Source: an uncultured Thermoanaerobaculum sp. (GTDB lineage Bacteria; Acidobacteriota; Thermoanaerobaculia; Thermoanaerobaculales; Thermoanaerobaculaceae). Taken from it: 45,496 bases of DNA. Shown here one piece after another: positions 17,939 through 26,646 of the stretch; the stretch's first letter is position 1, and each line of letters starts with the position of its first letter. Where the stretch lies: assembly GCA_937934115.1 (NCBI GenBank), contig CALHAH010000023.1, forward strand, positions 1 to 45,496. The letters run 5' to 3'. The position numbers were made by a program, and so were the translations under genes. The notes under the pieces were generated by a model, which saw only the letters and a program-made list of their open reading frames with translations, had not been told where the DNA came from and made no database searches.

Positions 17939-19663
17939 TCATTGACGGGGGGCAACGATAAAGCCTTCTCTTTCAATATAAAGAAGGATCTCGTGCACCG
18001 CCTCTTCAGGCGTCATGTGGGCAGTGTTTAGAACCAACTGGGCGTCGTCAGGGGGCTCGTAGGGGTCGGAGATGCCTGTAAATTCCGGAATGAGGCCAGC
18101 GCGAGCCTTGGCGTAGAGGCCTTTGCGATCACGGGCTTCGCATACCTCAAGGGGTGTGTTGACGTACACAAGGATAAAGCCCCCGTAGCGGCTAATTTCC
18201 CGGCGGATCTCCTTGCGCACGCTATCGTATGGGGCAATGGGGGCACAGAGGGCAACCCCTCCTGCCTTGGTGATTTCGCTGGCCACAAAGCCGATGCGGC
18301 GGATGTTTATGTCGCGGTCCTTTTTCGAAAAACCCAACTCGGAGGAGAGGTGCTTGCGCACCAAATCCCCATCCAAGAGGGTTACCGACCGACCCCCAAT
18401 TTCCAAAAGCTTGATCTGCAGGATGCGGGCAAGGGTGGATTTGCCAGAGCCCGAAAGGCCGGTAAAGAAGACCGTGAACCCTTGCTGGGACCTGGGAGGG
18501 TAGGTCCGCCGCAGCTCAGCCTCCACTTCTGGGTATGTAAACCAAGGGGGGATGGGCTTTCCCTCATTGAGAAGCTTTCGGAGTTGCGTGCCGGAAAGGC
18601 TGCGCACCGTGCTTCCCGTGGGAACTTTGTGGTCTTCCACGTAACCGGCAAGCTCCTCGACGTAGACCATGTTTCTAAAAGGAACAACGCCAATTCCCAG
18701 CTCCTGTTGGTGGGCCGTTACCAGGTCTTGGGCAGCGTAGGGCTCGTAAAAAGGCTTACCTTGGGAGTCGAAGCCGGGACCGGCGTGATCGCGCCCCACG
18801 ATCAAGTGAGAGCATCCGTAGTTTTTGCGAATAATGGCGTGCCAAAGTGCTTCGCGCGGTCCGGCCATGCGCATGGCCAAGGGCAAAAGGGAAAGCAGGG
18901 CCATGCCCGGAGGGTAATGGGAAAGCAAAGCCTGGTAGCAACGCACCCGCGTGTAGTGGTCTACGTCCCCGGGCTTGGTCATGCCAACCACAGGGTGAAT
19001 GAGCACGGAAGCACCGGTTTCCTTGGCCGCTTGCAGGGTGAGTTCCACGTGAGCGCGGTGCATGGGGTTACGGGTTTGAAAGGCCACAACGCTTTTCCAA
19101 CCACGACGGGCGAACTCCCTGCGAAGCTCTGCGGGGGTGTGGCGCACGTGAGGGAAGTCGTAGTGCGTGGGCAACTGTAAGCCTTCCACGGGCCCGCCTA
19201 CGTAAACGGGGTGGGTTTCGCGGAGAAGCTGAGCAACTCCAGGGTGTTCGGGCGATGAGGTGCCGTAAACCATTTGTGCTTCTCTCTCCTTGTCGGGCCG
19301 CCAAACATCGTGCACGTAAAGCACGGCCAAGGGGACACCTTCGGGGTCGCGCAAAACCAGAGGCGTGCCCTGGGCAAGTCCCTGCGCTCGCTCTTCCGAA
19401 ACATCCAGCACCACAGGAATGGGCCAAAGAAGCCCCGAAGGCAAGCGCATGTTCTGCACCACCGCTTCGTATTCTTTCCGGGTCATGAAACCTTGAAGTG
19501 GTGAAAAGCCGCCATTTAAGAGGAGCTCCACATCGCAGATCTGCCGCGGTGTGAGGTCCCAGGAGGGCCAGTCCACGGAGGCCTCCTTGAGTTCCCGTGC
19601 CCGCTCGGGGGGGACGAGCAAGTTGACCAGTGGGCCACCGTGGGCAGGAACCAGGGAATGCAT
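17939..19663 (-). CDS. Bifunctional ATP sulfurylase / APS kinase (PAPS synthetase)
   Basis: A 574-residue cytoplasmic fusion that makes PAPS from sulfate and 2 ATP. Residues 1-165 are the PUA-like N-terminal ATP-sulfurylase domain. Residues 170-385 are the catalytic domain with QTRNPMHRAH (196-205), HPVVGMTKPGD (223-233) and GRDHAGPG (290-297). Residues 395-574 are the APS kinase with P-loop GLSGSGKST (402-410), LDGDLVRKHL and the FxxRxxNIRRIGFVA segment. All expected catalytic residues are present. The ATG at 19663 follows GGAGGA at about 5 nt. No sulfate-reduction genes are nearby, and a sulfotransferase is encoded at 10153, so supplying PAPS for sulfation is the likely role. This arrangement resembles the fusion known from Aquifex. 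Gene names in use are sat-cysC or cysNC-like. Confidence 0.93.
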   Translation of the reverse strand: MHSLVPAHGGPLVNLLVPPERARELKEASVDWPSWDLTPRQICDVELLLNGGFSPLQGFMTRKEYEAVVQNMRLPSGLLWPIPVVLDVSEERAQGLAQGTPLVLRDPEGVPLAVLYVHDVWRPDKEREAQMVYGTSSPEHPGVAQLLRETHPVYVGGPVEGLQLPTHYDFPHVRHTPAELRREFARRGWKSVVAFQTRNPMHRAHVELTLQAAKETGASVLIHPVVGMTKPGDVDHYTRVRCYQALLSHYPPGMALLSLLPLAMRMAGPREALWHAIIRKNYGCSHLIVGRDHAGPGFDSQGKPFYEPYAAQDLVTAHQQELGIGVVPFRNMVYVEELAGYVEDHKVPTGSTVRSLSGTQLRKLLNEGKPIPPWFTYPEVEAELRRTYPPRSQQGFTVFFTGLSGSGKSTLARILQIKLLEIGGRSVTLLDGDLVRKHLSSELGFSKKDRDINIRRIGFVASEITKAGGVALCAPIAPYDSVRKEIRREISRYGGFILVYVNTPLEVCEARDRKGLYAKARAGLIPEFTGISDPYEPPDDAQLVLNTAHMTPEEAVHEILLYIEREGFIVAPRQ

Positions 19664-19721
19664 GCTTCCTCCAGGTGCGCTATGCTACCACGCAGCTACG
19701 TTGCGCTTCCCCAACCCGCCG

Positions 19722-19750
19722 TTGACAGGCGGGGGAGAGCGGGGAATAAT
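19722..19750 (+). promoter_or_regulatory. Consensus sigma70 promoter of tRNA-Leu
   Basis: A perfect TTGACA (19722-19727) and AATAAT (19745-19750, five of six matches to TATAAT) are 17 nt apart. The expected start lies a few nucleotides before the tRNA 5' end at 19760. Confidence 0.8.
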
Positions 19751-19759
19751 GCGCAGCGC

Positions 19760-19845
19760 GCCGGAGTGGCGGAATGGCAGACGCGCGGGACTCAAAATCC
19801 CGTGTCCGCAAGGGCGTGTGGGTTCGACTCCCACCTCCGGCACCA
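19760..19845 (+). tRNA. tRNA-Leu (anticodon CAA)
   Basis: The acceptor stem GCCGGAG/CTCCGGC is perfect. The anticodon stem CGGGA/TCCCG encloses the loop CTCAAAA, with anticodon CAA decoding UUG. A long variable arm (TGTCCGCAAGGGCG) is typical of class II tRNA-Leu, and the T-arm GTGGG TTCGACT CCCAC is canonical. The discriminator A and a genomically encoded CCA end are at 19842-19845. Confidence 0.97.
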
Positions 19846-19883
19846 ACCCTTTTCCTCAAGTCCACGCCTGGGAAACCTTCGAC

Positions 19884-19889
19884 TAAGAT
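19884..19889 (+). promoter_or_regulatory. -10 box of addB, leaderless geometry
   Basis: TAAGAT is followed by exactly 6 nt (AAAACG) and then the ATG at 19896. There is no Shine-Dalgarno sequence. The same spacing recurs before rtcB, nadK, the GT39-like gene and the glycan operon. Confidence 0.45.
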
Positions 19890-19895
19890 AAAACG

Positions 19896-22800
19896 ATGCC
19901 GGGTCCGCGCGCCTTTTGTTTTGCTTCCCCGCAGGGGGCTGAGGCGTACCTCGCGGAGAAGCTTCAGGAGCTTACGGCTTCCGGTAACTTTTTTCGTCCC
20001 GCTTTGGTGGTGGTGCCTTCGCGAAGCGTGCGAGAGGGGCTGGTACAGGCCCTCTTGCGGCGAAGACCCGCCTGGTTGGGGGTTGAGGTGCGCACGCTTC
20101 ACGGCGTGGCTTTGGCGCTCCTGCAAGAAAAAGGGCTTGCCTTCCAGCCACGGGAAGAGCTCCTTCCGGTGGTGATACGCCGGGTGGCGCAATCTTTTCA
20201 AGAGCGGTATCCGTTTTTGCAGTTGCTTACGCCGCTGCCCCAGGTATGGCACCTGGTGTCCACGGTGCGGGACTTGCTGGACGCCGGCTTTACCCACGAG
20301 CACGGGGAAGCGGCCGGTGAGCTGGTGGAAAGCGACGTGGAAGGAAGCTTGCGGGAGCGGGCGACGGCGGTTTTGCAGGTGGCGGCGGCGGTGGATGAGG
20401 CCTTAAGCGCCGCGGGTGTTCTGCGCCGCAATGACGCCTTACGCCAAGCTACGCACCTTCTCAAGACGCAGGAAGCTTTCCTGGGGTTGGCGCGGCCGGT
20501 GGTGGTTTACGGCTTTGCGGATGTTACGGGTCTTGCTGCGGACTTTTTGGAAGCATTCCTGAGCGCAAGCGAAGGGGAGTTGCTCTTGGTCCAACCGCCC
20601 GACCCCATGGACCCGGAAGTGGGAGCGGGAGAGGCTTTTCTTTCGCGCTTGCGGCAACGGGTGCCGCAGGCCACGCGTGCGCCGCTTTCGGACCAGGGGC
20701 AGCGGCCTGAGCTGCTCCTGTGGGAAGCCCCCGAGCTGGAAGCAGAGGTACGGTGGGTGGCCGAAGATATCAAAAAGCACCTGGCCGCCGGGGTCAAGCC
20801 TGAGCACATCGGGGTGGTGGCGCGTTCGTTGGAACCTTACGCCGTGACCATCCGCCAGGTGTTTTCAGCTTTGGGTGTGCCCTTTTCCGCATACCAAACG
20901 GCCACCGCCTTAAGGCCTCTGGCCTTCCGCCTGTTTTCGCTTTTAGCGCTGGTGGCGCAAGGGAAGGAGGCTCTTGTTTCCGAGCTTCTTGCTGCCATTC
21001 CTGGCAGCCATGAGCAGGGTCGGGCGTTGATGGCAACTGTGGAAAGACTTGCGGCCGCTGGGGGAGCCCGCACCGTGGGCCAGCTGATCCAGCGCGGCAA
21101 AACTGCCCTGGGTGAGCCAGGGGAAACGGAACCTGGGGGTAGCGTGAGCTTTGCGGCGTGGCGCTCGTGGTTGGCCCAGGTGGAAGAGGTGCTTGCTGAT
21201 GGGCAGGAGGGGCAGGACAGTGCACTTTTTAAGCAAAAGGTGCTTGCACTGGCAGCCCTTTGCGATCCCAGCCAGGAGTGTACCGAGGTTTTAGAGCAGG
21301 CCCTAGTAGCGGTGGAAGGGCAGGTGGGCGGCTTCCCCCTTTCCCTGGAGGAGCGATGCTTTCTTTTAGGGGAAGAGCTGCGGCGGAAGCTTTCGTTGCC
21401 CCTGGGAGGCAACGGTGGGGGGGTGGCGGTGCTTTCCGTTATGGAAGCACGCTTTCGCACCTTCCAACGCCTTTACGTGATGGGTTTGCAGAGGGACGTT
21501 TTCCCGCGGGTTCCCAAAGAAGACCCTTTGCTCCCCGACCACGTGCGGCGAAAGCTCGCCCTGCTTTTACCCGATATTCCGCTGGCGGAGAGGGGGGCCA
21601 GCGAGGAAAGGTACCTCTTTGGGTTGTTGTTGACATCGGCGCCCTGGGTGTGGCTTTCGTGGCCCGCCCACGATGCCGAAGAAAGACCGCTGGCGCGCTC
21701 ACCTTTTGTGGATGAGTTGCTGGTGGCCTACCCCCATTGGCAGCCGCGCAAGGTACCTGCGCGGGAAGCGTTGCTTTTGCAAACTGGCGTGCGCCCGGCC
21801 CCCGCCAAGGAGTGGGCGGTTTTTGCTGCGCTCCAGGAGGACCGCCAGGCTTGGCGTTTGCTTTTCCAACGCGCCCTGGAAGAAGCGCGATCCGAGGTAG
21901 GTTCAGACGCCGGCCTGTCTTCCGAAGCGGTGACGGAGGCGCGGGCGCGGGTGCTTGCAGAGTGGGCACCGCCCCCTTGGCAGGCAGAAAAGCGGGCGCT
22001 TTCGCCGTATTTGGGGTTTTTGGGGTCATGCCCGTGGGTGGGGGAGAGTTCCACGCTGTTAGCAGTTACCGCCATGGAGGCGTACGCGGAATGTCCGTGG
22101 AAAACCTTTTTGGAACGGGTGCTGCGGCTTCACAACCGGTTCGTTGGCGAAGCGGAGGGCGCAAATTTGCGCCCGCGGCTTTTGGGGGATGTGGTGCACG
22201 GGGTTTTGGAGGCGATCCTTTCCGCCCAAGCCCGCAACAACAGGGGTCGGCGTGAGGTGGGCGCGGGGGGGGAGTCCTGGAGCTGGCCGCCGGCGAAGGA
22301 GCTAAATGAGATTGCTTTCGAGGTGGCCCGCCAGCGGTTGCAGCGGGGTGGTGTGGTTTACCCCGGCCTGGTCTTGGCTTTGGCGGCGGCAGCCATGCCC
22401 TATATAGAGGTGGCGCGCCGGCTATTTGCGGAGGAAAAGCAGGGACGAATCCTCGCGGGGGAAGGTTCAGGATGGGTGGGCGGCGACGGAAGGCAGCCTT
22501 TCTGGTATTTTCGGTTTGACGCCGCATGGCAAAGGGAAGGGGTCCTGGTGCTCTTGGATTTCAAAACCGGAAGCCCTGAGCCTTACCTGCGGGGAAAGAC
22601 CAAACCGGAAAGCCGGGTGCGGCGCGGCGAGCTCCTGCAAGGGGCTATGTACGCGGTGGCCACCCACGGCAGCGGGTGTTACGTGTTTTTGCGCCCAGAC
22701 TGGCACGGCGAGAGGATGTTAGAGCTTCAATTTTCCCACGCCCTCAAGCGAAGGCTGTTGGCCACCTTGTTTGCCTTTTTCACGCGAGCGAGGTTTGGGG

Positions 22801-23015
22801 TTTTTTTTCCACGGCTTTTTGACCCCGTAGCCAAGAAGGAACCGGACACCTGCGAACGGTGCTCTATGCGCTTGGCCTGTTCCCGCGGGGAATCGGCGGC
22901 AAGGCGGCGTTTGGAACAATGGGGGGAAAGCTTTCCCATCGGCGGAAGCTTGGCGGCGCTGGCGTGGGATCACTGGTGGTTGCAAAAGGAGGACTCCCAT
23001 GCCGGCAACCCATGA
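19896..23015 (+). CDS. addB: AddB-like nuclease subunit of an AddAB helicase-nuclease
   Basis: A 1039-residue protein related to the AddB/RexB subunit, which processes double-strand breaks together with AddA. The inactivated-helicase-like body (VVVPSRSVREGLVQALL, VVARSLEPYAVTIRQVF) lacks a Walker A motif. The C-terminus is a RecB-type PD-(D/E)XK nuclease with HGVLEAIL near 768, LLDFKTG near 886 and the QGAMYAV motif near 914. Cysteines in YAECPWKTF (near 731) and CERCSMRLAC (near 986-995) match the Fe-S cluster staple that surrounds the nuclease in AddB proteins. Its stop overlaps the addA start by 17 nt, so the two subunits are translationally coupled. The start rests on the -10 box located 6 nt upstream. 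Confidence 0.88.
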   Translation: MPGPRAFCFASPQGAEAYLAEKLQELTASGNFFRPALVVVPSRSVREGLVQALLRRRPAWLGVEVRTLHGVALALLQEKGLAFQPREELLPVVIRRVAQSFQERYPFLQLLTPLPQVWHLVSTVRDLLDAGFTHEHGEAAGELVESDVEGSLRERATAVLQVAAAVDEALSAAGVLRRNDALRQATHLLKTQEAFLGLARPVVVYGFADVTGLAADFLEAFLSASEGELLLVQPPDPMDPEVGAGEAFLSRLRQRVPQATRAPLSDQGQRPELLLWEAPELEAEVRWVAEDIKKHLAAGVKPEHIGVVARSLEPYAVTIRQVFSALGVPFSAYQTATALRPLAFRLFSLLALVAQGKEALVSELLAAIPGSHEQGRALMATVERLAAAGGARTVGQLIQRGKTALGEPGETEPGGSVSFAAWRSWLAQVEEVLADGQEGQDSALFKQKVLALAALCDPSQECTEVLEQALVAVEGQVGGFPLSLEERCFLLGEELRRKLSLPLGGNGGGVAVLSVMEARFRTFQRLYVMGLQRDVFPRVPKEDPLLPDHVRRKLALLLPDIPLAERGASEERYLFGLLLTSAPWVWLSWPAHDAEERPLARSPFVDELLVAYPHWQPRKVPAREALLLQTGVRPAPAKEWAVFAALQEDRQAWRLLFQRALEEARSEVGSDAGLSSEAVTEARARVLAEWAPPPWQAEKRALSPYLGFLGSCPWVGESSTLLAVTAMEAYAECPWKTFLERVLRLHNRFVGEAEGANLRPRLLGDVVHGVLEAILSAQARNNRGRREVGAGGESWSWPPAKELNEIAFEVARQRLQRGGVVYPGLVLALAAAAMPYIEVARRLFAEEKQGRILAGEGSGWVGGDGRQPFWYFRFDAAWQREGVLVLLDFKTGSPEPYLRGKTKPESRVRRGELLQGAMYAVATHGSGCYVFLRPDWHGERMLELQFSHALKRRLLATLFAFFTRARFGVFFPRLFDPVAKKEPDTCERCSMRLACSRGESAARRRLEQWGESFPIGGSLAALAWDHWWLQKEDSHAGNP

Positions 23016-26000
23016 GCTTTGGGGGGATCTTCGCCGCCAGGACCAACGGACCCGTCAGTTGGCCGTCACCGAGTTTTCCCGCCCCCTGTTGGTGGAGGCC
23101 GGCGCGGGAACCGGAAAAACGGCTTTGCTGGTGGCTCGGATTTTGGCTTGGAGCTTGGGTCCCGGGTGGGAGCTGGCAGAAGCGGAAGGGCAAGGTTCTT
23201 CCCTGGACGTGGCAGGGCGCGTGGCCGCGGGCGTGGTGGCTATAACCTTTACGGAAAAGGCTGCCGCGGAAATGGGCACGCGTTTGGCGGAGGGTCTGGC
23301 TACGATTTTGGCGGGCGCTTTACCGCCTGGTTTGCAATACGCGCATCTTCCGGAGGCAAAAGTACGCCGCCAACGCTGTCGGGCACTGGTTTCGGTGTTA
23401 GACCGCTACGTGCTCTGTACCATTCACGCATTCGCTTTGCGCCTCCTCTCCCGTTACCCCTTGGAAGCGGGACTTAACCCCGACTTCCGGGTGGACGCTG
23501 AGGGCTTTGGGGTGGTACGTGCGGTGGAGGGGGTGGTGGCGGATTTCTTGGCCGATCCCGATCCAGGTTTGGTGGACGCGTGGAGAACTCTCGCCGAAAG
23601 GCAGGTGAGCAGCGAAGAGCTGGCGGAATCGCTGGTGGCCGCCGTGGGGCAAGGGGTAACCCCTGAGATGCTGATGGGTTTTCCCCTAGAGGAAAAGCTC
23701 CAGGTCTTGGCTGGCCAACTGCGGGAAGCCTCGGACCAGCTGGCGCGATTGGTTGCGCCTTTGTCTAAGGAAAAGCGTTTGAAGAAGGCGCAAGAGCTTT
23801 GGGAGTTGGCGAGCCGGTGGGCCCGCGACGAAGCACCGCCGGAACAGTACCTGAGCCGCTGGGTGGCGGCAGGCGAGGCCGAGGAGGTGCTTCCCAAAAT
23901 CAAGGACTGGGGCCAGGGGCGGTTTGCAGCCACGGAAGTCAGTGTGCTTGGGGGGGAAACCGGTGCTGTGCAAGCGCTGGCTCAGAGGTTGACCCCGCTT
24001 TGCCAAGCGGCCAAGCTGTGCGACCCAAAAGCCCTGGCGGCTTTTTTTGCGCTGGGTGGCCATCTCCTGCGCAAGGTGAGAAAACGTATGCGTGAAGAGG
24101 GCCTGGTGACCTTTCAAGATTTGCTGATGGACTCTTGCCGGCTGCTGGACGAAAACACCGATGTGGCACGAAGGGAGCAAACCCGAATCAAACAGCTGTT
24201 GGTAGACGAATTTCAGGACACGGATCGCTTTCAATGCAAGCTTGTGAGCTTGCTGGCGTTAACCGATGCGAGCCCCAAACCTGGGTTGTTCCTGGTGGGT
24301 GACCCGAAGCAGTCCATTTACGGTTGGCGCTCGGCGGATTTGGCGGTTTACGATGCTTTCAAGGAAAAGGTGAAGCATGCGGGCGGCGAGGTTTGTCCGC
24401 TGGTGGTGAACTTTCGCTCCGTGCCAGCCATTTTGCAGGAGGTGGTGAGGGCGGTGAGGCCGGTGATGGTGGAGGAGCCAGGGATGCAACCGGCGTTTCA
24501 GGAGCTGGTGCCTTTCCGCTCTCGTCCCGAAGACACCGGCTTTGTGAAGGGAAACCACCGCCCGGTGGAGTACTGGGTGTGTTGGGCTTTTGAGGATGGT
24601 AACCCCCAAAGGAAGTCACGGCTTGCCGACGCACGGCGGTTGGAAGCGCAGGCTTTGGCCCGCCATATCCGCGAGCTCCACGACGTTTTCGGCGTCCCTT
24701 ATAGCGACGTGGCCGTGTTGTTGCGGGCCTTTTCCGATGTGGATGTTTACCTGGAGGCTTTGCGCTGGGAGGGTATCCCTTACGCCACCACCCACGACCC
24801 CACGTACTTTCAACGCCGCGAGGTTTTGGATGCCTTTTGTTTGCTGCAGGCGGTGGCGGATCCGGAGGACGAGCTGGCTTTGGTGGGTTTTTTGCGTTCG
24901 GCGTGGGCGGGCATCCCCGATGCTGCCTGGTGGGAGCTGAAGAACCGAGGCTTTTTCCCGTTGGTGCGTGAGCTTTACGGAATTCACGAGGAAAAGCTCG
25001 CAAAGCTTTACCAAATGCTTACGGAGGTGGCGCACGGGCTCCCCGCGGACATGCCGGGAAAGGACCGGATCCAGGGGTGGCACCAGGCTGCTCTGTGGGC
25101 TTTGCTGTGCTTGGGGGTTTTGCGACGAAGTTTTCACGAAGACCCTGTGGACGTGTTTGCCAGTCATGTTCGTTCTTGGTTGTTGCCGGAGGCGACGGAA
25201 GCAGCGCGCTTTCCGGGGCGGGTGCGGGTTGCCAACCTGGAGCAGTTTTTCCGCTTTCTGGTGACGGATTTACCCGCGATACCGACGCGCAGGGAGCTTA
25301 CGCGGGCCTTGCGGCGAGCGGTGGAAGAAGTGCAACGGGAAAGTGGCTCTCATCCCCCCGAAGCGGAAGAAGCGGTGCTTTTTTCCACCATCCACCAAGC
25401 CAAAGGTCTCGATTTCCCCTTTGTGTTTCTTGCCGATGTGGCGCGGGGAAGCCGTGGAGCACGCGAAGCTGCCGCCGGCGTTTGGTGGCTGGGAAACAGC
25501 GAGAACAGCGGGGAGCTGGTCATCAAGGTGGGCAGGCTTGCAACTCCCAACATTTCTCGCCTTGGGGAGTGGCAAAAAAGGGTCGCGGCAGCGGAAAGCG
25601 TGCGGCTGTTGTACGTTGCCCTTACCCGCGCAAGGGAAAGGCTCGTGGTGTCGGGTCATTGGCCGGAAAGCCCTGGGAAGGAAGCGCTGGTACGTTTGTT
25701 GCAGCGTCGTCACGACCTGCCGAATTTGGAGGCCCTGGCCGCTAACCTGGGGACCGGTGACCGGGTGGAAGCCGGGGGGGTACTTTGGGTGTTTCCCGGT
25801 GGCCTGACGCTTCCGGGGCTGGAGGCGTCCCCCAAGCAAAGGCCGGCGTTGCCGGTGGCGGTGCTGGCGGAAAGCGTACAAAAGCTGGCAAAGGAGAAGC
25901 GGCAGGCGCAGCTCCGCCAAGAATTACCGCTGAGTCGGCCAGTTTCCGCAGAAGCTCACGACGAGCTGCGGGATCGTTGGGCGGCAGACGAGGAAAGGCA

Positions 26001-26565
26001 GCGGGAAAAGCACAGCGCGGCCACGGTGGCAGGTACCGTAGTGCACCGGGTTTTTCAGGCTTGGGATTTCGCGAGAACACCAGAGGAGGAGCTGGGAAGA
26101 CAGCTTGAGCTGCTTGCAAGTTACGTCCCTGTGCACGCCGATCCCCACCAGGCTGCCCAAGGTGTTGCCAGGGCCAAGAACCTCCTGCAGCGCTTTGCCG
26201 CTGGCCCGCTTTTTGGGGAGTTTTGTTCTCTGGGTACAAAGCTTTTAGGGCGGGAAGTGCCGGTGCTGCTGGAGGGGGACGCCACCCACGTGGCGGGGTT
26301 TTACACCGGGGCCATGGACCTCCTGTACTCTGAAAACGGGGATGTGGTGGTGGTGGATTTCAAGACCGATACGGTGGAGGGGGAGGAGCTTGCCCTACGG
26401 GCACGGGCGTATAGGTGGCAGGGGGCACTGTACGCGCAAGCCGTGGCCAAAGCCTTCGGGCTTAACCGGCTTCCGCGCTTTGAGCTGTGGTTTGTGGGGG
26501 CCGGGCAAAAGGTGGTTTTTTTGCCCGAAGAGCTGGCTTCTGGTGGCAAAGGTGGCGAGGTGTAG
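22999..26565 (+). CDS. addA: AddA-like UvrD/RecB helicase-nuclease
   Basis: A 1188-residue SF1A helicase with a C-terminal nuclease. Motifs in order: Walker A EAGAGTGKTALL near 33-44; Ia ITFTEKAAAEM; II LLVDEFQDTDRFQ near 402; III LVGDPKQSIYGWRSADL; IV LLRAFSDVDVYLEAL; V STIHQAKGLDFPFVFLADV; VI LLYVALTRARERLVVSG. The nuclease core is VVVDFKTDT near 1117, followed by YRWQGALYAQAV. It unwinds and resects DNA ends for RecA loading as partner of the preceding addB. All helicase and nuclease residues appear intact. AGGAGG lies about 6 nt upstream of the ATG (AAAGGAGGACTCCC). It overlaps addB by 17 nt. Confidence 0.92.
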   Translation: MPATHELWGDLRRQDQRTRQLAVTEFSRPLLVEAGAGTGKTALLVARILAWSLGPGWELAEAEGQGSSLDVAGRVAAGVVAITFTEKAAAEMGTRLAEGLATILAGALPPGLQYAHLPEAKVRRQRCRALVSVLDRYVLCTIHAFALRLLSRYPLEAGLNPDFRVDAEGFGVVRAVEGVVADFLADPDPGLVDAWRTLAERQVSSEELAESLVAAVGQGVTPEMLMGFPLEEKLQVLAGQLREASDQLARLVAPLSKEKRLKKAQELWELASRWARDEAPPEQYLSRWVAAGEAEEVLPKIKDWGQGRFAATEVSVLGGETGAVQALAQRLTPLCQAAKLCDPKALAAFFALGGHLLRKVRKRMREEGLVTFQDLLMDSCRLLDENTDVARREQTRIKQLLVDEFQDTDRFQCKLVSLLALTDASPKPGLFLVGDPKQSIYGWRSADLAVYDAFKEKVKHAGGEVCPLVVNFRSVPAILQEVVRAVRPVMVEEPGMQPAFQELVPFRSRPEDTGFVKGNHRPVEYWVCWAFEDGNPQRKSRLADARRLEAQALARHIRELHDVFGVPYSDVAVLLRAFSDVDVYLEALRWEGIPYATTHDPTYFQRREVLDAFCLLQAVADPEDELALVGFLRSAWAGIPDAAWWELKNRGFFPLVRELYGIHEEKLAKLYQMLTEVAHGLPADMPGKDRIQGWHQAALWALLCLGVLRRSFHEDPVDVFASHVRSWLLPEATEAARFPGRVRVANLEQFFRFLVTDLPAIPTRRELTRALRRAVEEVQRESGSHPPEAEEAVLFSTIHQAKGLDFPFVFLADVARGSRGAREAAAGVWWLGNSENSGELVIKVGRLATPNISRLGEWQKRVAAAESVRLLYVALTRARERLVVSGHWPESPGKEALVRLLQRRHDLPNLEALAANLGTGDRVEAGGVLWVFPGGLTLPGLEASPKQRPALPVAVLAESVQKLAKEKRQAQLRQELPLSRPVSAEAHDELRDRWAADEERQREKHSAATVAGTVVHRVFQAWDFARTPEEELGRQLELLASYVPVHADPHQAAQGVARAKNLLQRFAAGPLFGEFCSLGTKLLGREVPVLLEGDATHVAGFYTGAMDLLYSENGDVVVVDFKTDTVEGEELALRARAYRWQGALYAQAVAKAFGLNRLPRFELWFVGAGQKVVFLPEELASGGKGGEV

Positions 26566-26634
26566 CGTTTTTGCCGATTCTGGCAGGCCCCAGGGGCGCG
26601 GTGGTTTCTTTACCCCAGGTGCGGGGACAGGGCT

Positions 26635-26640
26635 TATATT
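26635..26640 (+). promoter_or_regulatory. -10 box of rtcB, leaderless geometry
   Basis: TATATT (five of six matches to TATAAT) lies exactly 6 nt (GGAAGC) before the ATG at 26647, in the 81-nt gap after addA. The GGAAG in the spacer is too close to the ATG to serve as a ribosome-binding site. Confidence 0.5.
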
Positions 26641-26646
26641 GGAAGC

